Shown piece by piece: positions 12,901 through 27,200 of a stretch of DNA of 64,000 bases. Source of the DNA: Aquanectria penicillioides (Eukaryota > Ascomycota > Sordariomycetes > Hypocreales > Nectriaceae); NCBI GenBank assembly GCA_003415625.1, contig PYIU01000011.1, positions 1,315,001-1,379,000 of the forward strand, written 5' to 3'. Position numbers and translations under genes: made by a program. Position 1 is the first letter of the stretch. Each line of letters opens with the position of its first letter. The notes beneath the pieces are model-generated. The model ran no database searches. It saw nothing but the letters and a program-made list of their open reading frames with translations, and was not told where the DNA came from.

Positions 12901-14945
12901 AAAGAAAGTTATTATAACAATATATATAGTATTTTATAAGCCTATTTTACTACTTATAGCAAAAAGTAAAGAGATTATTTAATTATAGCCAAAAGGAGCA
13001 TTTAATAACTTTAAAAGATACCTTATAATGCTAGTAATAGCTATAAAGAAGTAGATTTTAGCTGCCTGCACTAATGCCAATCTAGCTATAGTCTATAATG
13101 CCTTTAACTAGCTAAATACTAACCTTTAAAGGGAGGCATTCTTTAAGAAGATTTATACCCTTATTAATAAAGGCATATTTAAATTCATCCTAAAAAGAGA
13201 GTTATTAAAGGGCAAAAGACTACTTATAGTAAAGTAAGTAAATTAATATAAAAAAGATAAAAACAATATAATAGTTATATATAAAGCTTAACTTATAGTA
13301 TATAGCTTTATGCAAAAAGAAGGCATTAATTACTAAAAGACCTTCTCCTTAACTATAAGAGCTAACTTTTAAAGAATGCTACTTATTTATACTATATAGA
13401 TTAAAAAGAAGCTATTATAAAATAATATAATTATAGTATATTTAAATAAAAAGCTAAAAGAAAATATTTATATTATAACCTTCTCTTTACTTAATAAATT
13501 CTTTAAGGATTTAAAGTATAAATATTTAGCTAAAAAAGTAGGCTATAAATAAAGCATTAAGTATATTATATAATTGCTTATAGCCCTATATAGCCTTAAG
13601 TAAAGTGCCTAATAATAGCAAAAGAAACTAAAAAAGATATTTAATAAGTTAGGCCTTAAGAGGCTATAGAGCAATACTATAGTTTATATAGACTAAATAA
13701 GGGAGATTATTATAGCTATATATATAAATAATATACTTATAATTATTAATAATAATAAGAATGTAAATACCTTTATTAATAAACTTATATAGAAAGTAAA
13801 AATAAAGTTACTTAAATTTCTTAAGCTCTTTTTAAGTATAGCTATTATAGCAAAAGAAGATAGATTGCTTATACTATTATAAAGAGACTATATAATAAGC
13901 ATTCTTAAGCAATTTAAATACCTTAACTATAAAGCTATAAATATACTAATAGAAATAGAAACTTACTATTTAATTAAAGCAATTAATATTTTTAGTATAA
14001 AAGCTACTAGCAAAAAATATATATTAATAGTAAGAAAAGTTAACTATCTCTTATAGTAAAGCCAGCCTAATCTAGCCTTTATATATAGTCTTTAAGTATA
14101 CTTCTTAAATAGCTTAAGCAAGCAATAACTTAAGGCTGCAAGAAGGATACTATAATATATTAAAAAGAGCCTTAATTACTCTATTTATTATTACTGCTTT
14201 AAGAAAGAGTTATATAGCAATCCATTCAGTCTTTATAGCTACTATAACTCTAACTATACCGGCTGCCTAAAAATAGTACAATTAACTAAAGAATATATAT
14301 TCCTTATAAATAGGGGCCTAATTATATAGTCTAGCAAGCATTAAAAGACTATAGTAAAGTCCTTAATAGAAGCTAAATACTATATATTAATAAAGGCAGT
14401 ATTGCAAGTTATATAGATAAAGAGCTTTATAGAGGAATTTAATAGCCTATTAATTGCTTTAATAGTAATCTTTATAAATAACTAAAGCACTATAAAGCTA
14501 GTATATAACTTTAAATTCTATACCTATATAAAGTATATTTAAATGCAATATTACTTTATAAAAAAGGCTATTAAAAATAGTATAGTTAAACTATAATATA
14601 TTCCTTTTGCTAAAAATATTACTAATATACTTATAAAGCTATTAATAGGCCTATTATATTACTCTTTTATTAATGCCTTAAGATTAAGGCTAAAATTAAA
14701 GAAAGTGCTATACTAAAAACATTAAGGCAAGTATAAATAGCATCTATAAGAGCTTATAGCAATGCCTTTAGCTGCAGTAAAGAAGCCTGCCTTTAGCAAT
14801 AAGGAAGTCTTACTTAGGCAGATAATTGCCTTAATAATAAGAAAAGAATAACTTTATAATTATATAAGGAATATATATATAAGGAAGGTTAAAATAGCCT
14901 TATAATAGCACCTAAGGACAAGCCCTTAGTCGGGCTTAAAGGGAG

Positions 14946-15204
14946 TATTAATAGATATAGCGGCTGGGCGAAGGTAGTTACCACTATAGATATAGCGGCC
15001 AGCCATAAGCCGACCTTAGGGGCCTTATGGGCCTAGGTCTTAAGGCTATATATCCTTATAAAAGAATCCCTGCACTATAAATAGGTGACTGCATTCTGCG
15101 ACCACTATCTAGCTGCTCCTTATAAATCCTAATTGATCTAGACCGACCTATTGTATATATTGCCTGCTGTAACTGTCTTTATGCATGCCTGTATATTGTT
15201 TATA
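14946..15204 (+). repeat. 3' LTR of Copia element 1 (259 bp)
   Basis: Same length and ends as the 5' LTR. The differences I compared are transitions, and this copy retains more G and C (for example GGCGAAGG and CCGACC). Followed by TTAGC at 15,205-15,209. Confidence 0.93.
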
Positions 15205-15262
15205 TTAGCATTTATTAATATTAGTAAAAATGCTATTTATAGTTATATTAAATATATACTAC

Positions 15263-15347
<85 letters not shown>

Positions 15348-15884
15348 GTTATTATTTTTAGCTATATATAATTAATATAAAGTAGCAATAAAAATAGCAA
15401 TTAGCGCTTATATAAATTAAGTATTTTATGCAAATAATGCATTAATAAAGTGTATACTTAAAGGCAATAGAAAGCTTTTATAAAGGCATATAAAAAAAGA
15501 AGAAAAGGAAAGGAATTAAGCATGCCTATAAAGATTAAAAAATAATAATAATAGCACTTAAATAGCTAGCAGCCAGCCAGCCGCTAGCTAGCAGTACTAA
15601 AATAGTACCTTACTTCTTGTAATAGGCCTATAGTATAGGCAATTTAGGCCTATTATAGGCCCTACTTTTACCTTACTTACTAACCCTATAATTAAATAAA
15701 TAGAATATTTTAGTAATAGCATTAAACTAATTTCTAATTTAATGCTCTTTTATAGAGGACCTATATTAAGTTTAATATTATATTAAATAAAGGTTTTTAT
15801 TTTATTAATATAGTTTTTTCCTTTATTTATATAGTATAAAAGCATTATTTACTTTATAGATCTATAGAGTATTAATAAATAAAT
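15205..15884 (+). mobile_element. Tad1-like LINE, copy B, right part (3' UTR and tail)
   Basis: Continues LINE B after Copia 1. It contains an (ATT)n tract at 15,260-15,346, the conserved block after it, the AGCTAGCAGCC hairpin region near 15,573-15,600 and the tail CTATAGAGTATTAATAAATAAATAG. Translation of the ATT tract gives a spurious poly-Leu frame at 15,151-15,348. Confidence 0.88.
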
Positions 15885-18800
15885 AGTAATAGCCTTAAAG
15901 GGTATAAAAATATTTAATTAATTGCTTTATAGTATTATTTTCTATTTATTAAATTATTATTAATAAATTAAAAACTATATTTAATTAATTTATATTAAAA
16001 AATAAGCTAAAAACTATTATTTTTATTAATTAAAATTTATTTTATGCTTGTAATTAAATACTTTTTATATTTATTTAATTAATTAATAATTACTAGCTAT
16101 ACTATTAATAGAAAAACTATATATAATTAATAAATAAATAATTAGCTTAAAAAAATCTACTATAAAAGTTAATAGTTAAATAAACTTATTAATAGTATTT
16201 ATACTACCTAAAGAAAAGTTATAAGGGCCTTTATAAAGACCTTTTAATTAATATCTATAAAGAAAGCTCTATTTATATTTAAATTAACTATTTTAAATAT
16301 AATTAATATAATAGCTATTTATATAACTTAATACTAAAATATATATATAAAAGAAAATAAAAATATATTTATTATAGGCAAAAACTATAAAAGTATATAA
16401 TTAAATATATCTATAATATATAAAAGGGTTAATATATTTAATAAAGGCAATAATAAATGCCTTAATATACTTAAGGTAAATTAGCAGCTAAATTAAAAAG
16501 TATACTATTAAATAAGCCTATTCTATAGGGATATATATAGACTAAAGTTAATACTAAAAAAGAAGATTTACTTTAAAATAAAGTATTAAATTATAAAATA
16601 ATAATTATAAAATAAACTATTAAATAAGTTTATAATTAATTTACTTACTATTTTCCTTAAAGGCAATTTTAATATATAAGAGCTAGCTAAATTAATTAAA
16701 AGCTTAAAAGCTATAAATCTAAATATTAAAGTATTATTAAATCTAAAAGTATTTAATTAATTATTAAATAAAAATAATAATTAAAAAGCAATATAAAAAG
16801 AAATACTTATTAATTATTTAATAGTAATATTAATAGTATTAATTAAAGCCTTATAGAAAAAAACTATTATAAGTATACTAATAAATAAAGTATTAATAAA
16901 AGAATTTAAAAGCTTAAATATAGCTAATAGTAAGATTATATATATTAAAAAGATAATTATAAGGTATAAAGGCAAAAAACTTAAGCTTATTGCAATATAA
17001 AGCTATTATAAAATAAAGAATAAAAATTATAATAATAATTAAAAGTATAAAAGAATTAAAAAGATAAAAAATAATAAATAAAAAAGAAAAAAATAAAAAA
17101 AGACTAATATAATACTTTTATAGTAAATAGAAAAATTAATCTTTAAAATTTAAAGTAAGAATTAAGTATTAATAAAAATTTTATTAAATATTAAAAAGTA
17201 TACTATTTTAAGAAACTTATTAGTATTTATATATATATAAATATTAAAATAATAATTTACTTAAATAATATTAAACTAGCAATAAAGGCATTTAAATTAT
17301 ATTAATTTACTTTTTGCCTATAATACTTTTCTTTCTTTTAATAATTTTATAGTAAATTATATTACTTTAACTTTATTTATAATACCTATAAAATATTAAT
17401 AGTCTTTATCTCTTAAGTTATAAGCATTTAATTATAAGCTTTTAAACCTCTATTAATCTTTACTTTATTTTATAATAAAGCTAAAAAACGCAACCTTAAA
17501 TGCAATTACTTTAAAAGTATAATTTTTAATATTAAGTAAAGACCTCTATATAGCTAAAGGAGTTATTTAAAATAAAGGCAAAATTAAAGATTTCTTTTCC
17601 TTTAGTAAGAAAAATACTACTAAAATATTTAATTAATTGCTTAATAATTAATCTATACTATTTTACTCTTAAATAAATTAGAATTATTAGTTTAATAAAT
17701 TAAAAACTTAATTTATTTTAAGTAATAAAAGCAATTTAAATTTTTAGCTTATTAATATTAATTGCTTTAAAGACTTCCTTTTTAACTTTTATTAAGCCTA
17801 AATATTTTATTATTAAGATCTATAGAATTTATTTAAAAACCTATAAAAGAAAGAAATAGCCTTAAACTTTAGTATTTAAGCTCTTTTTACTACCCTTATC
17901 TATAGATTTATTAATATCCTTATAATTTACTAAACCAATCTTTTAATTATAAGCACTAAAGTTAAAAAGAATAAATAAAAGCAAAAGAGTTTTTTTTATA
18001 AGCTTTTACTAAAAGGTATAAATATTAAAAAGACTAAATATTTAATTAATTTTATGCCTATTAAATTTTAATAAGCAATATATAATAAAAGGCTATTAAT
18101 TAGCTTTACTTACTTTACTAATACTATTTATTAAAGCTTCTTTATTTAAAATAAATAGCTAATGCATTTAATTATTTATAATACTTTTAATATTCTTTAA
18201 AATAAGTAAGCTATTGCACTTACTATAGCATAAAGGGAAATTATAACTAAAATAAAATTAATTTATAATTTTTTTATTTTTATTATATTTATTATTAAGT
18301 AAGCTAGAAATTAAAAATATAGTTTTTTAAGCACTTTTTTTCTTTTCTTTAATATTTAGGGAATAGTTAAATTTATTAAAACTTTAATTATTAAATGCCT
18401 TATAATCTAGCCTTTAATCTTTAATAGTAATTATAATACTATTAATAATCCCCTTTTAGTATTAATATATTGCAATTAAATTCTTATTAAATATAAGCAA
18501 AAGAAAAGTATTTAATTAATTGCTTTAAATATTAATTAAATATAAAACTTTATTAATACTATTATTTTTAATAAACTTAATATTATTAATAAAAAGTTCT
18601 TTAATTAATATAAGCTTATAGAACTTATTAAAACTTAAAAATCTATTTATATTTTAAGATTTTAAAATAATTCCCTTAATACTTAATAGCTTTATATTAA
18701 TCTAAAAAATTACTATATAATAAGCTAAAAGGGAGTTAATTATTAAACTTCTAAAAATAAATATTAAATTGTTTTAAAGCTATTTAATTCTTAAGGCAAT

Positions 18801-19903
18801 AGCTATTAAATAAATCTACTTTTACTATTAGGCCCTTAACTGCCTTATTATTTTTTAATTAATAATTTAATTAAATGCTATTAAATTTATAGATATTAAA
18901 TAATAAATAGATTTTCTATTAAAATTAATAAATCTATTAAAGTTATTATTACTTTAAGTAATAATAAAAGAGAAGGTTTTAAATAAGCCTTAAACTATTA
19001 AAATTAAAGCATTAAAGCAACTTGCCTTTATAGTCTATACCTTAAGTTTAAGACTCTTACCTTTAAACCTATTATTAAGCCTAAACTAATAATTAAATTT
19101 ATTTAGCTTTTATATAAATTGCCTATTAGCTTATTAATTTATATAAGTATTGCTTAATTAAGTATATTTAAAAAAGAAATTTAAATTAATTAAAATATAT
19201 CTATTTATTTTTATATATTTAATTAAATATTTATTAACTCTTTAAGCAAAAAGCAAATAATTAAATTAATTTAATTAATTTAATAGATACCTTTATTTAA
19301 GTTAGCTATTTTATAATAATTTAATTAAATAAACTTAAATTTATCTATTATTAAAAATAATAAATAGAGTTTTTATAAGTACTTTATACTATTTTTATTA
19401 GTTCTTTAATTAGCTAAATATATAATAAAAGAAAGAAATTATTTTATAATTGCTAATACTATAGTTAAAAATATTATTAATATTACTATTTAAAGCTAAT
19501 AAAATAATTATAATTTAAATTATATTGCCTTTACTAAAAGAAAGATAATTGCTAGAACTAAATAAATGTAAAGAGGTGGGGTGGCATGCCCACTCGACCA
19601 ATAGACCCAAAAGATCAAGCAATTCAGGCACAACGTGCCGGAATTGTGCCACACAACTGTATATAAGGGGCCTGGTTGTCGCACATTCGTACGCGCCCAG
19701 CGCTATCCTTATAATAAATAAATTTACTTTAAATTAATTAATAGACTATTTTTAAGCTCTTTTAAATAAAAAGCTAAATCTTTTATATACTAAAAGAACT
19801 AATCTTAATAAACTAATAGAATAAAATTATAACTATTACTTATAAGCTATTTAAACCTTTAATTTCTATTTATTAATTTTATATTAATTAATACTATAAT
19901 TAA
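15885..19903. repeat. Unidentified RIP-mutated repeat, left part
   Basis: About 4 kb of AT-saturated sequence, rich in TTTAATTAATT, between the tail of LINE B and the 5' end of LINE C. The 14-bp duplication AATACTATAATTAA shows that C was inserted into it, so the sequence at 33,362-33,965 is its continuation. I could not recognise a transposon domain on either strand; all six frames are broken. It contains a short high-GC island at 19,568-19,712, listed separately. It may be a decayed LTR element or DNA transposon. Confidence 0.5.
19568..19712. other. Isolated GC-normal island inside RIP-mutated DNA
   Basis: About 145 bp with ordinary base composition, many CpA/TpG and CpG steps, and abrupt AT-rich borders. 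It holds a strong hairpin at 19,620-19,646 (CAATTC, GGCAC, 3-nt loop, GTGCC, GAATTG) and a TATATAAGGGG string at about 19,660-19,670. No second copy was found in the window. A 62-codon plus-strand frame spans it, but it matches nothing I know. Likely a short, single-copy or young insertion that escaped RIP; function unknown. Confidence 0.6.
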
Positions 19904-22900
19904 TATATAACTTTGCCCTTAAACTTACAATTACTTACAGCTATCTTAAACTACCTTTAAAACATCTAAAACTATAATTAATCAATTCTTTATGCTAGGC
20001 TACCCTTAGATATAATAGCGCATTAAGAGCGCAATGCTAATACTATAGCCCTTCTAATAGTTATTAATTTAAGAAGATATAGCATTAAAAATAGCTAATA
20101 TAACTCCTTTTCTATTGCTAGCTAATATAATAGTATGCCTAAAATAGATAAAGTAATAGAAGCTAGTAAAAGCCTTATAATTAATAAAGATAAAGAAGCC
20201 TATAAAGCTATTATTAAGATTGTTCTATTTTACTTCCTTAAAGCGGTTTAAAAGGTGTTTTAAATCTATATTAATATATATAAAATGCACTTTTGCCCCC
20301 CCTTTAAGACTAATATAACCCCTAAAGAAAGACTTATTAATAAAATTATTACTACTATAATAACCGCTATTACTATAGCAGTAATAGCTGCCTTAGCTAA
20401 TTTAGGTCCCTTTTTTTTTTAGCTAATGCAATAATCTTATATATTAGTCCTTTTATATAGCCTTATATCTATAAATACTAGAATTAATAAGTATATAATA
20501 TATAGCTGCATTAAGTATAAAGTTATTATTTGCACTAAAAATACCCTTAAGGATATTAAAAACTGCACTTTAATAGAAACTATATAAATAGTAAATTAAG
20601 CTTATAGTAACTTTTATATAGTTATAGTATATTACCTTTTTAATAGGGATATAGTCTTTATCTTTCTTACCTTAAAATAGGCTAAAGCCTTTTATAAAAA
20701 AGAATAAATAGCTATTATATTTAGGAATAATACTTTTTTAGTTTTTTTAATCTTTACTATTTTAATAAAGGGAATTTAAATTAAATCTATTTTTAATAAT
20801 ATAAATAAATTTATTAAAACTATTAATAATACTAATACCTTAAGAGTTAGTAAGGTAAAGCCTATTTAAGCCTAAAATAGTATTATAATAAAAATAAACT
20901 TAATCTTTTATATTCTATTAATTAAAGAAGCTAATAGCCTATATAATAATAGGCTACTTCTTAATGCTAAACTTTATAATTATAAACCCTTTAATAAAGG
21001 ATTAAAATCTATTTAATGCTTTTAATGCTATAAGTATAGCTATATTATAAGAAACTATTAATCTACTTTAACCTATAGCTAATGCAATAGCTTAATATAT
21101 AATAATTGCCCTATTAAAAAGGGAGAAATCCTTTATTATTATACTTTATACTATAAAGACTATTTAGCCTAAAGCTATATCTATTTTATAATAGAAAAGC
21201 ATTAAATCTATATAAAAGAAGGATACTATAGACAATTAATAAAATATAAAGAATATACCCTAATATAGTAAAATATCCCCTATATATAATAGAATAGCTT
21301 CTTTAGGAACCCTCTCTTTATAGCTTCTCTCTTTATTAAAAGAGTTAGCTAACTCTTAGGCTTTATAAATAAATAATATTGCATTTTATTTAATGCTTTT
21401 CTTTCTTTTAGTGCCTATACCCTATTGCTATTATCTATTAAATTAACTCCCTTATTTATATTTAATTAATATAGATTTTATTTTAAAATATATACTATTG
21501 CCTTAAGTTAATTTATTAAGCGCTATATACCTATAATAAATATAATATAATTGCACTTTTAAAATTAACTAAAAATTAAAAAATTAATACTTTAGTAAAC
21601 CTTAAAAGATTAAACTATACTATAATTTACTATTTAAGCTATATAGCTTTCTATATATATAAACAATATAGATTGGAAACCTAAATCTATTAGGCTAGAG
21701 AAAACTAGGCTAAAGTTAATTTTAATTACTGCTATATAAAAATAATTATAGTATATAACCCCCTAAAAGGTAAGGGAAACTTAAGAGTAATATATACTTT
21801 AGCTAGCTTTACTTTAGCCCCTTAAATAATTATAGTTAAAGACTTTAATCTATATTATTTAATTTAAAATTGCTATAGTAGAACTACTTTATATAGCTTA
21901 ATCTTTTTAATAGAAATGCAATAGCTAAATATAGCCTTAATAACTCTTTATAAAATAGTAATTTAAAAAGTAAGTAATATTAGGAATAGTACCTTTAATT
22001 TAATTTAGGCCTTAAAAAATAGCTATACTATTTATTTAGGCCTTAATTATAATTTAAATAGCTTTAATTATATTTTATAGTAAATATATATTAGGCCCTT
22101 TATAAATATATTGCCTTTTTTTTTATTAAACCTTTAGTCTATAGCATTTAACTAATATATAATAAACCTTAAAAAGGCTAAACTTAAAGTATAAATTACC
22201 CTTTATTAAACTTTTAGTAAAATAATCTTTATATAATAGTTAAAATAGGCAATTAAATAGCTAATCTAAAGACTATATTAAATTGCTTAATATATTACCT
22301 TAATATAAAGGCAATTTAAGCCTAATTGCAATAACTAATAGAACTAGCCTATTATAAAGGCTACTTGCTAATTTAAATAAGCATAAAGATATATATAATG
22401 CAATAATATAGTAGCTAATTAGCTAAAACTATAAAAAGTAAGCAATAAGCAAAAGGCTTATATAGTTAAGGTTAAATAAATGGCTTAATATAATACTCTA
22501 TCTAAAGCTAAAATAGAGAAAGGTATAAATAGCTAAAAGAAATTTTAAAACTTAAAAAGATAGATATAACTTTAAAGTAGTATTGCTTTAGCCTTACTAT
22601 AGCTCCCTTCCTTTAACTGCTTTAAGCAAGATTTCTTAGCTATAAGCTATATTAAAAAGGCAATTATATTAATAAAATGCTTTTTCTTTAAACTTTAGGT
22701 AGATAATTAAAATATTAAATCTATTATAATAGACTTTATAATATAACCTATAAGTATAGATTAAATGCTATAAAATGCTAAGGACTTAATATAGAACTGC
22801 ATTAAACTCTATAAATTAGTATACTTGCTCTTTAAAATCTAATTGTAAAAAGCTTTTAATAGTAATAAATTCTCTATTAGCTTCCTTAAAGTATATAGTA

Positions 22901-24241
22901 AGCCCTTTTTAAAAGCCTTTATTACTATTATTAATATAAGTATTGCATTTAAGCACTTTTTGTATTATTTCTATTATATAATTACTATTATTATTTCTAA
23001 ATTAAATAAAATAATAGCCTAAAAATGTATAGTATTTAAATAAAGATCTATTTCCCTTTTTAGTATTATTAATAAAGTAATAAAGTTAATAATAGCTTAA
23101 TAAATAGTAGCAATAGCTAAAAACCTAAATATACTCCTTAATAGTTAAATAAAGAATAGGCCTTAAAAGTCTACTAAACTTACCCTTATAGTTATAGTAA
23201 AAGCAATATATATAATATAGGCCTATAATAAAATAGTATTACTCCTTTAATTAAACTTTACTATAGCCTTTAATTTAATTAACTATAAAAGGCTTATTGC
23301 TATACTTTATAATTAAAGCTATTTATAATAGTTATTAATTTAGCTTTTTAGCTATTTATTTAAGTGTTTAATATGCTTTTAGTTTAATAGTAAGTTCTTT
23401 AAATTTTATAGCATTAAAGCTAAAATCCTATAGGGATTGCTACTCTTTTCTATTCTCTTTATTCTATTTATATTAAAGCTTTATATAGCGCTTAATAAAG
23501 TCCTTAAAATTATAGTAGTTAAATTTATTAATAATATAAATATACTTATATTTAGAAGAGATATAATAAAGACTTAAATCTAACTTAAAACTATATAGAT
23601 AGTATATATATTTTAGGTCTTTATTAATAGTATAACCTTTAAACCTATTAAGGCCTAATTCCTTTATTTTTCTTACTAATACTAAAAGCATTAAGTTTAA
23701 TTAACCCTTATCTATAATATAATTTAACTATAGAAATTATACTATTTTTTTAGATTATAGCTATATAGAAAACTGCTTTAGGGCCTATATATCTTTAAGC
23801 TTAAAGGAAAACTTAAGTACTAAAGGCAGGCCCTTACTGCCCTTATAGTAAGTATATAGGAAGTAAACCTTAAGGCTGCCTATATAATATATATATATAT
23901 AATTAAATTTATAATTGCTTATAGCGCTAGTATATACTATTCCTTAATAAAAAGGGGCAATAATTTAAAAGGGATTGCTAAAGCTCTATTAATTAAATAG
24001 ATTTAAGCCCTTTATATTATTAAAGAAGGCTATAAAGCTACTTTAATTAAACTACTAAAAAGTAAGCTTAAAATCCCTTTATTAAATATATACCTTAATA
24101 AATAATTTACTTAATTTTAAGGCTAGCTTTAAACTTAAGGCACTAAAAGATTTTTTTTTTTTTTTTTTATATTAATAATATATTAAATTTACTATTATTA
24201 CTATAATAGCTTTTAGTATAAATTAATATAAAAATATAAAA
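19904..24241 (+). mobile_element. Tad1-like LINE, copy C, left part (5' end to RNase H-like region)
   Basis: Full-length copy with its 5' end at 19,904, just after the 14-bp duplication AATACTATAATTAA (19,890-19,903; matched at 33,348-33,361). The 5' sequence ACTTTGCCCTTAAACTT corresponds to the starts of copies D and G. It covers ORF1, the endonuclease and RT; the RT catalytic box lies near 23,515-23,540. It is interrupted at 24,241 by copy D and resumes at 30,871. Stops are frequent in all frames. A poly-T run of about 18 lies at 24,152-24,169. Confidence 0.88.
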
Positions 24242-27200
24242 CTTAATAATAACCTTTACCCTTAGACTTATAATTGCTTATAGCCATTTTAAACTACCTT
24301 TAAAATATCTAAAAATACAATTAATTAATCCCTTATGCTAGATTACCCCTAAATATAATAGTGCATTAAAAGCGCAATACTAATGCTACAGCCCTTCTAA
24401 TAGTTATTAATTCAAAAAGATATAGTATTAAAAATAGCTAATATAACCCCCTTTCTATTACTAGCTAATATAGTAGTGTACTTAAAGCAAATAAAGCAAT
24501 AATAGCTAATAGAAGCCTTATAATTAATAAAAATAAAGAAGCCTATAAAGCTATTATTGAGATTATTCTATCTTACCTCCTTAAAGCAGTTTGGAAGGTG
24601 TTCTAAACCTATACTAATGCGCATAAAGCGCGCTCCTGCCCCCCCTTTAAGATTAATATAACCTTTAAAAAGAGACTTATTAATAAAATTACTATTACTA
24701 TAATAACTACTATTATTATAGCAGTAATAGCCGCTTTAGCTAACTTAAGCTTCTTTTCTTTTTAGCTAATGCAATAGTCTTATGCATTAGTCCTTTTATA
24801 TAGCCTTATATCTATAAATACTAAAATTAATAAGTGCATAATATATAGCTGCATTAAGTATAAGATTACTATCTATACTAAAGATGCCTCTAAAGATATT
24901 AAAAACTGCACTTTAATAGAAACTATATAAGCAGTAAATTAAGCCTATAGTAACTTCTATATAGTTATAGTATACTGCCTTTTTAATAGGGATATAGTCC
25001 TTACCTTTTTTACCTTAAAATAGGCTAAAGCCTTTTATAAAGAAGGATAGATAGCTATTGCATTTAGGAATAATGCCCTTTTTGCTCTTTTTACCTTTAT
25101 TATTTTAGCAAAAGGAATTTAAATTAAATCTATCCCTAATAATATAAATAAACTTATTAAAACTATTAATAATACTAATACCTTAAGGGTCAATAAGGTA
25201 AAGCTTACTTAAGCCTATAATAGTATTATAATAAGAATGAACTTAATTCTTTATATTTTATTTATTAAAGAAGCTAATAGCCTATATAATAATAGGCTAT
25301 TTCTTAATGCTAAATTTTATAATTGCAAACCCTTTAATAAAGGATTAAAACCTATTTAATGCTTTTAATGCTATAAGTATAGCTATATTGCAAGAAACTG
25401 CTAATTTACTTTAACTTATAGCTAATGCAGTAGCTTAATATATAATAATTGCTTTATTAAAAAGGGAGAAATCCCTTATTGCTATACTCTTTACTATAGG
25501 GATTATTTAGCCTAAAGCTATATTTATTTTATAGTAAAAAAGCATTAAACCTATATAAAAGAAAGATACTATAAATAATTAATAAAATATAAAGAATGCA
25601 TTTTAGTATAGTAAAATATCCCTTATATATAATAGAATAGCTTTCTTAAAAACTCTTCCTTTATAGCTCCCCTTTTTATTAAAAGAGTTAGCTAACCTTT
25701 AGGCTCTATAAATAAATAGTGCTATACTTTATTTAATGCTTTCCCTTTCTTTAGTGCTTATACTCTATTGCTACTATTTATTGAATTAACCCTTTTATTT
25801 ATATTTAATTAATATAGATTCTATTTTAGAATATATACTGCTGCTTTAGGTTAATCTATTAAGCGCTATATACCTATAATAAATATAATATAATTATACT
25901 TTTAGAACTGGCTAAAAACTAAAGGATTAATGCTTTAATAAACCCTAAAAGATTAAACTATACTATAATCTATTATTTAGGCTATATAGCTTTCTATATA
26001 TATAAATAATATAGATTAAAGACCTAAACCTATTAAATAGGGGAAGATTAAATTAAAGTTAATTTTAAATACTACTATATAAGAATAATTGCAGTATATA
26101 ACCCTTTAAAAGGCAAGGGAGACTTAAGGGCAATATGCACTTTAGCTAACCTTACTTTAGCTCTTAAAATAATTATAATTAAAGACTTTAATTTATACTA
26201 TTTAATATAGGACTGCTATAATAGAACTACTTTATATAGCTTAATCTTTTTAATAGAAATACAATAATTAAATATAGCTTTAATAACCCTTTATAGAACT
26301 ATAACTTAAAAAGTAAGTAATGCTAAAAATAGCACTTTTAATTTAGCCTAAGCCTTAAAGGATAGCTATACTATTTATTTAGGCCTTAATTATAATTTAA
26401 ATAGCTTTAATTATATCTTATAGTAAATATATATTAGGTCCTTTATAGATATATTGCCCTTTCTTTTATTAAACCTTTAGCCTATAGCATTTAACTAATA
26501 TATAATAAACCTTAAGAAAGCTAAACTTAAAGTGTAAATTACCTTTTGCTAGACTTTAGATAAAATAACCTTTATATAATAGCTAGAAGAGGCAGTTAAA
26601 TAGCTAACCTAAGGACTGCATTAAATTGCTTAATATATTACTTTAATATAAAGGCAATTTAGGCTTAATTATAATAATTAATAGAACTAGCCTATTGCAA
26701 AGGCTATCTATTAACTTAAATAAGCATAAAGATATATATAATGCAATAATATAGTAGCTAATTGGCTAGAACTATAAGAGATAAGCAATAAGCAAAAGGC
26801 TTATATAGTTAGGGCTAGGCATATAGCTTAATGCAATACTCTATTTAAAGCTAAAATAGGGAAAGGCATTAATAGCTAAAAGAAACTTTAGAACTTAAAG
26901 AGATAGGTATAACTTTAAAGCAATATTGCTTTAGCCCCTTTATAGCTCCTTTCCCTTAATTGCCTTAAGTAAGATTTTTTAGCTATAAGCTATATTAAAA
27001 AGGCAACTATACTAATAGAATGCTTTTTTCTTAAGCTTTAGGCAGATAATTAAAATATTAAACCTATTATAATAAACCTTATAATATAACTATTAGGTAT
27101 AGATTAAATGCTATAAAATGCTAAGGACTTAATGCAAAACTATATTAAACTTTATAAATTAGCCTACTTACTTTTTAAAATTTAATTATAAAAAGCTTTT

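Larger units (their letters stand above)
9677..15204 (+). mobile_element. Ty1/Copia LTR retrotransposon 1, complete but RIP-inactivated
   Basis: A 5,528-bp element with two 259-bp LTRs and a perfect 5-bp target duplication TTAGC on both sides. Inside, in order: a gag region with a zinc-knuckle-like stretch near 11,198-11,240 (CFNYNQKGYIVKNY, from CX2CX4HX4C with Cys-to-Tyr and His-to-Tyr changes); RT with a catalytic box near 13,715-13,740 reading YINNILI in place of YVDDILI; and an RNase H C-terminus near 14,310-14,370 (SSKHQKTIVKS, then EAKYY), typical of Copia pol. Gag-RT-RNase H order with the C-terminal 'SSK.QKTV...EAEY' motif places it in Copia, not Gypsy. A purine tract TAAAGGGAG lies directly before the 3' LTR. 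No ORF survives except short chance frames at 11,729-11,971 and 12,233-12,430. It is inserted in the 3' UTR of LINE B. Confidence 0.92.
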
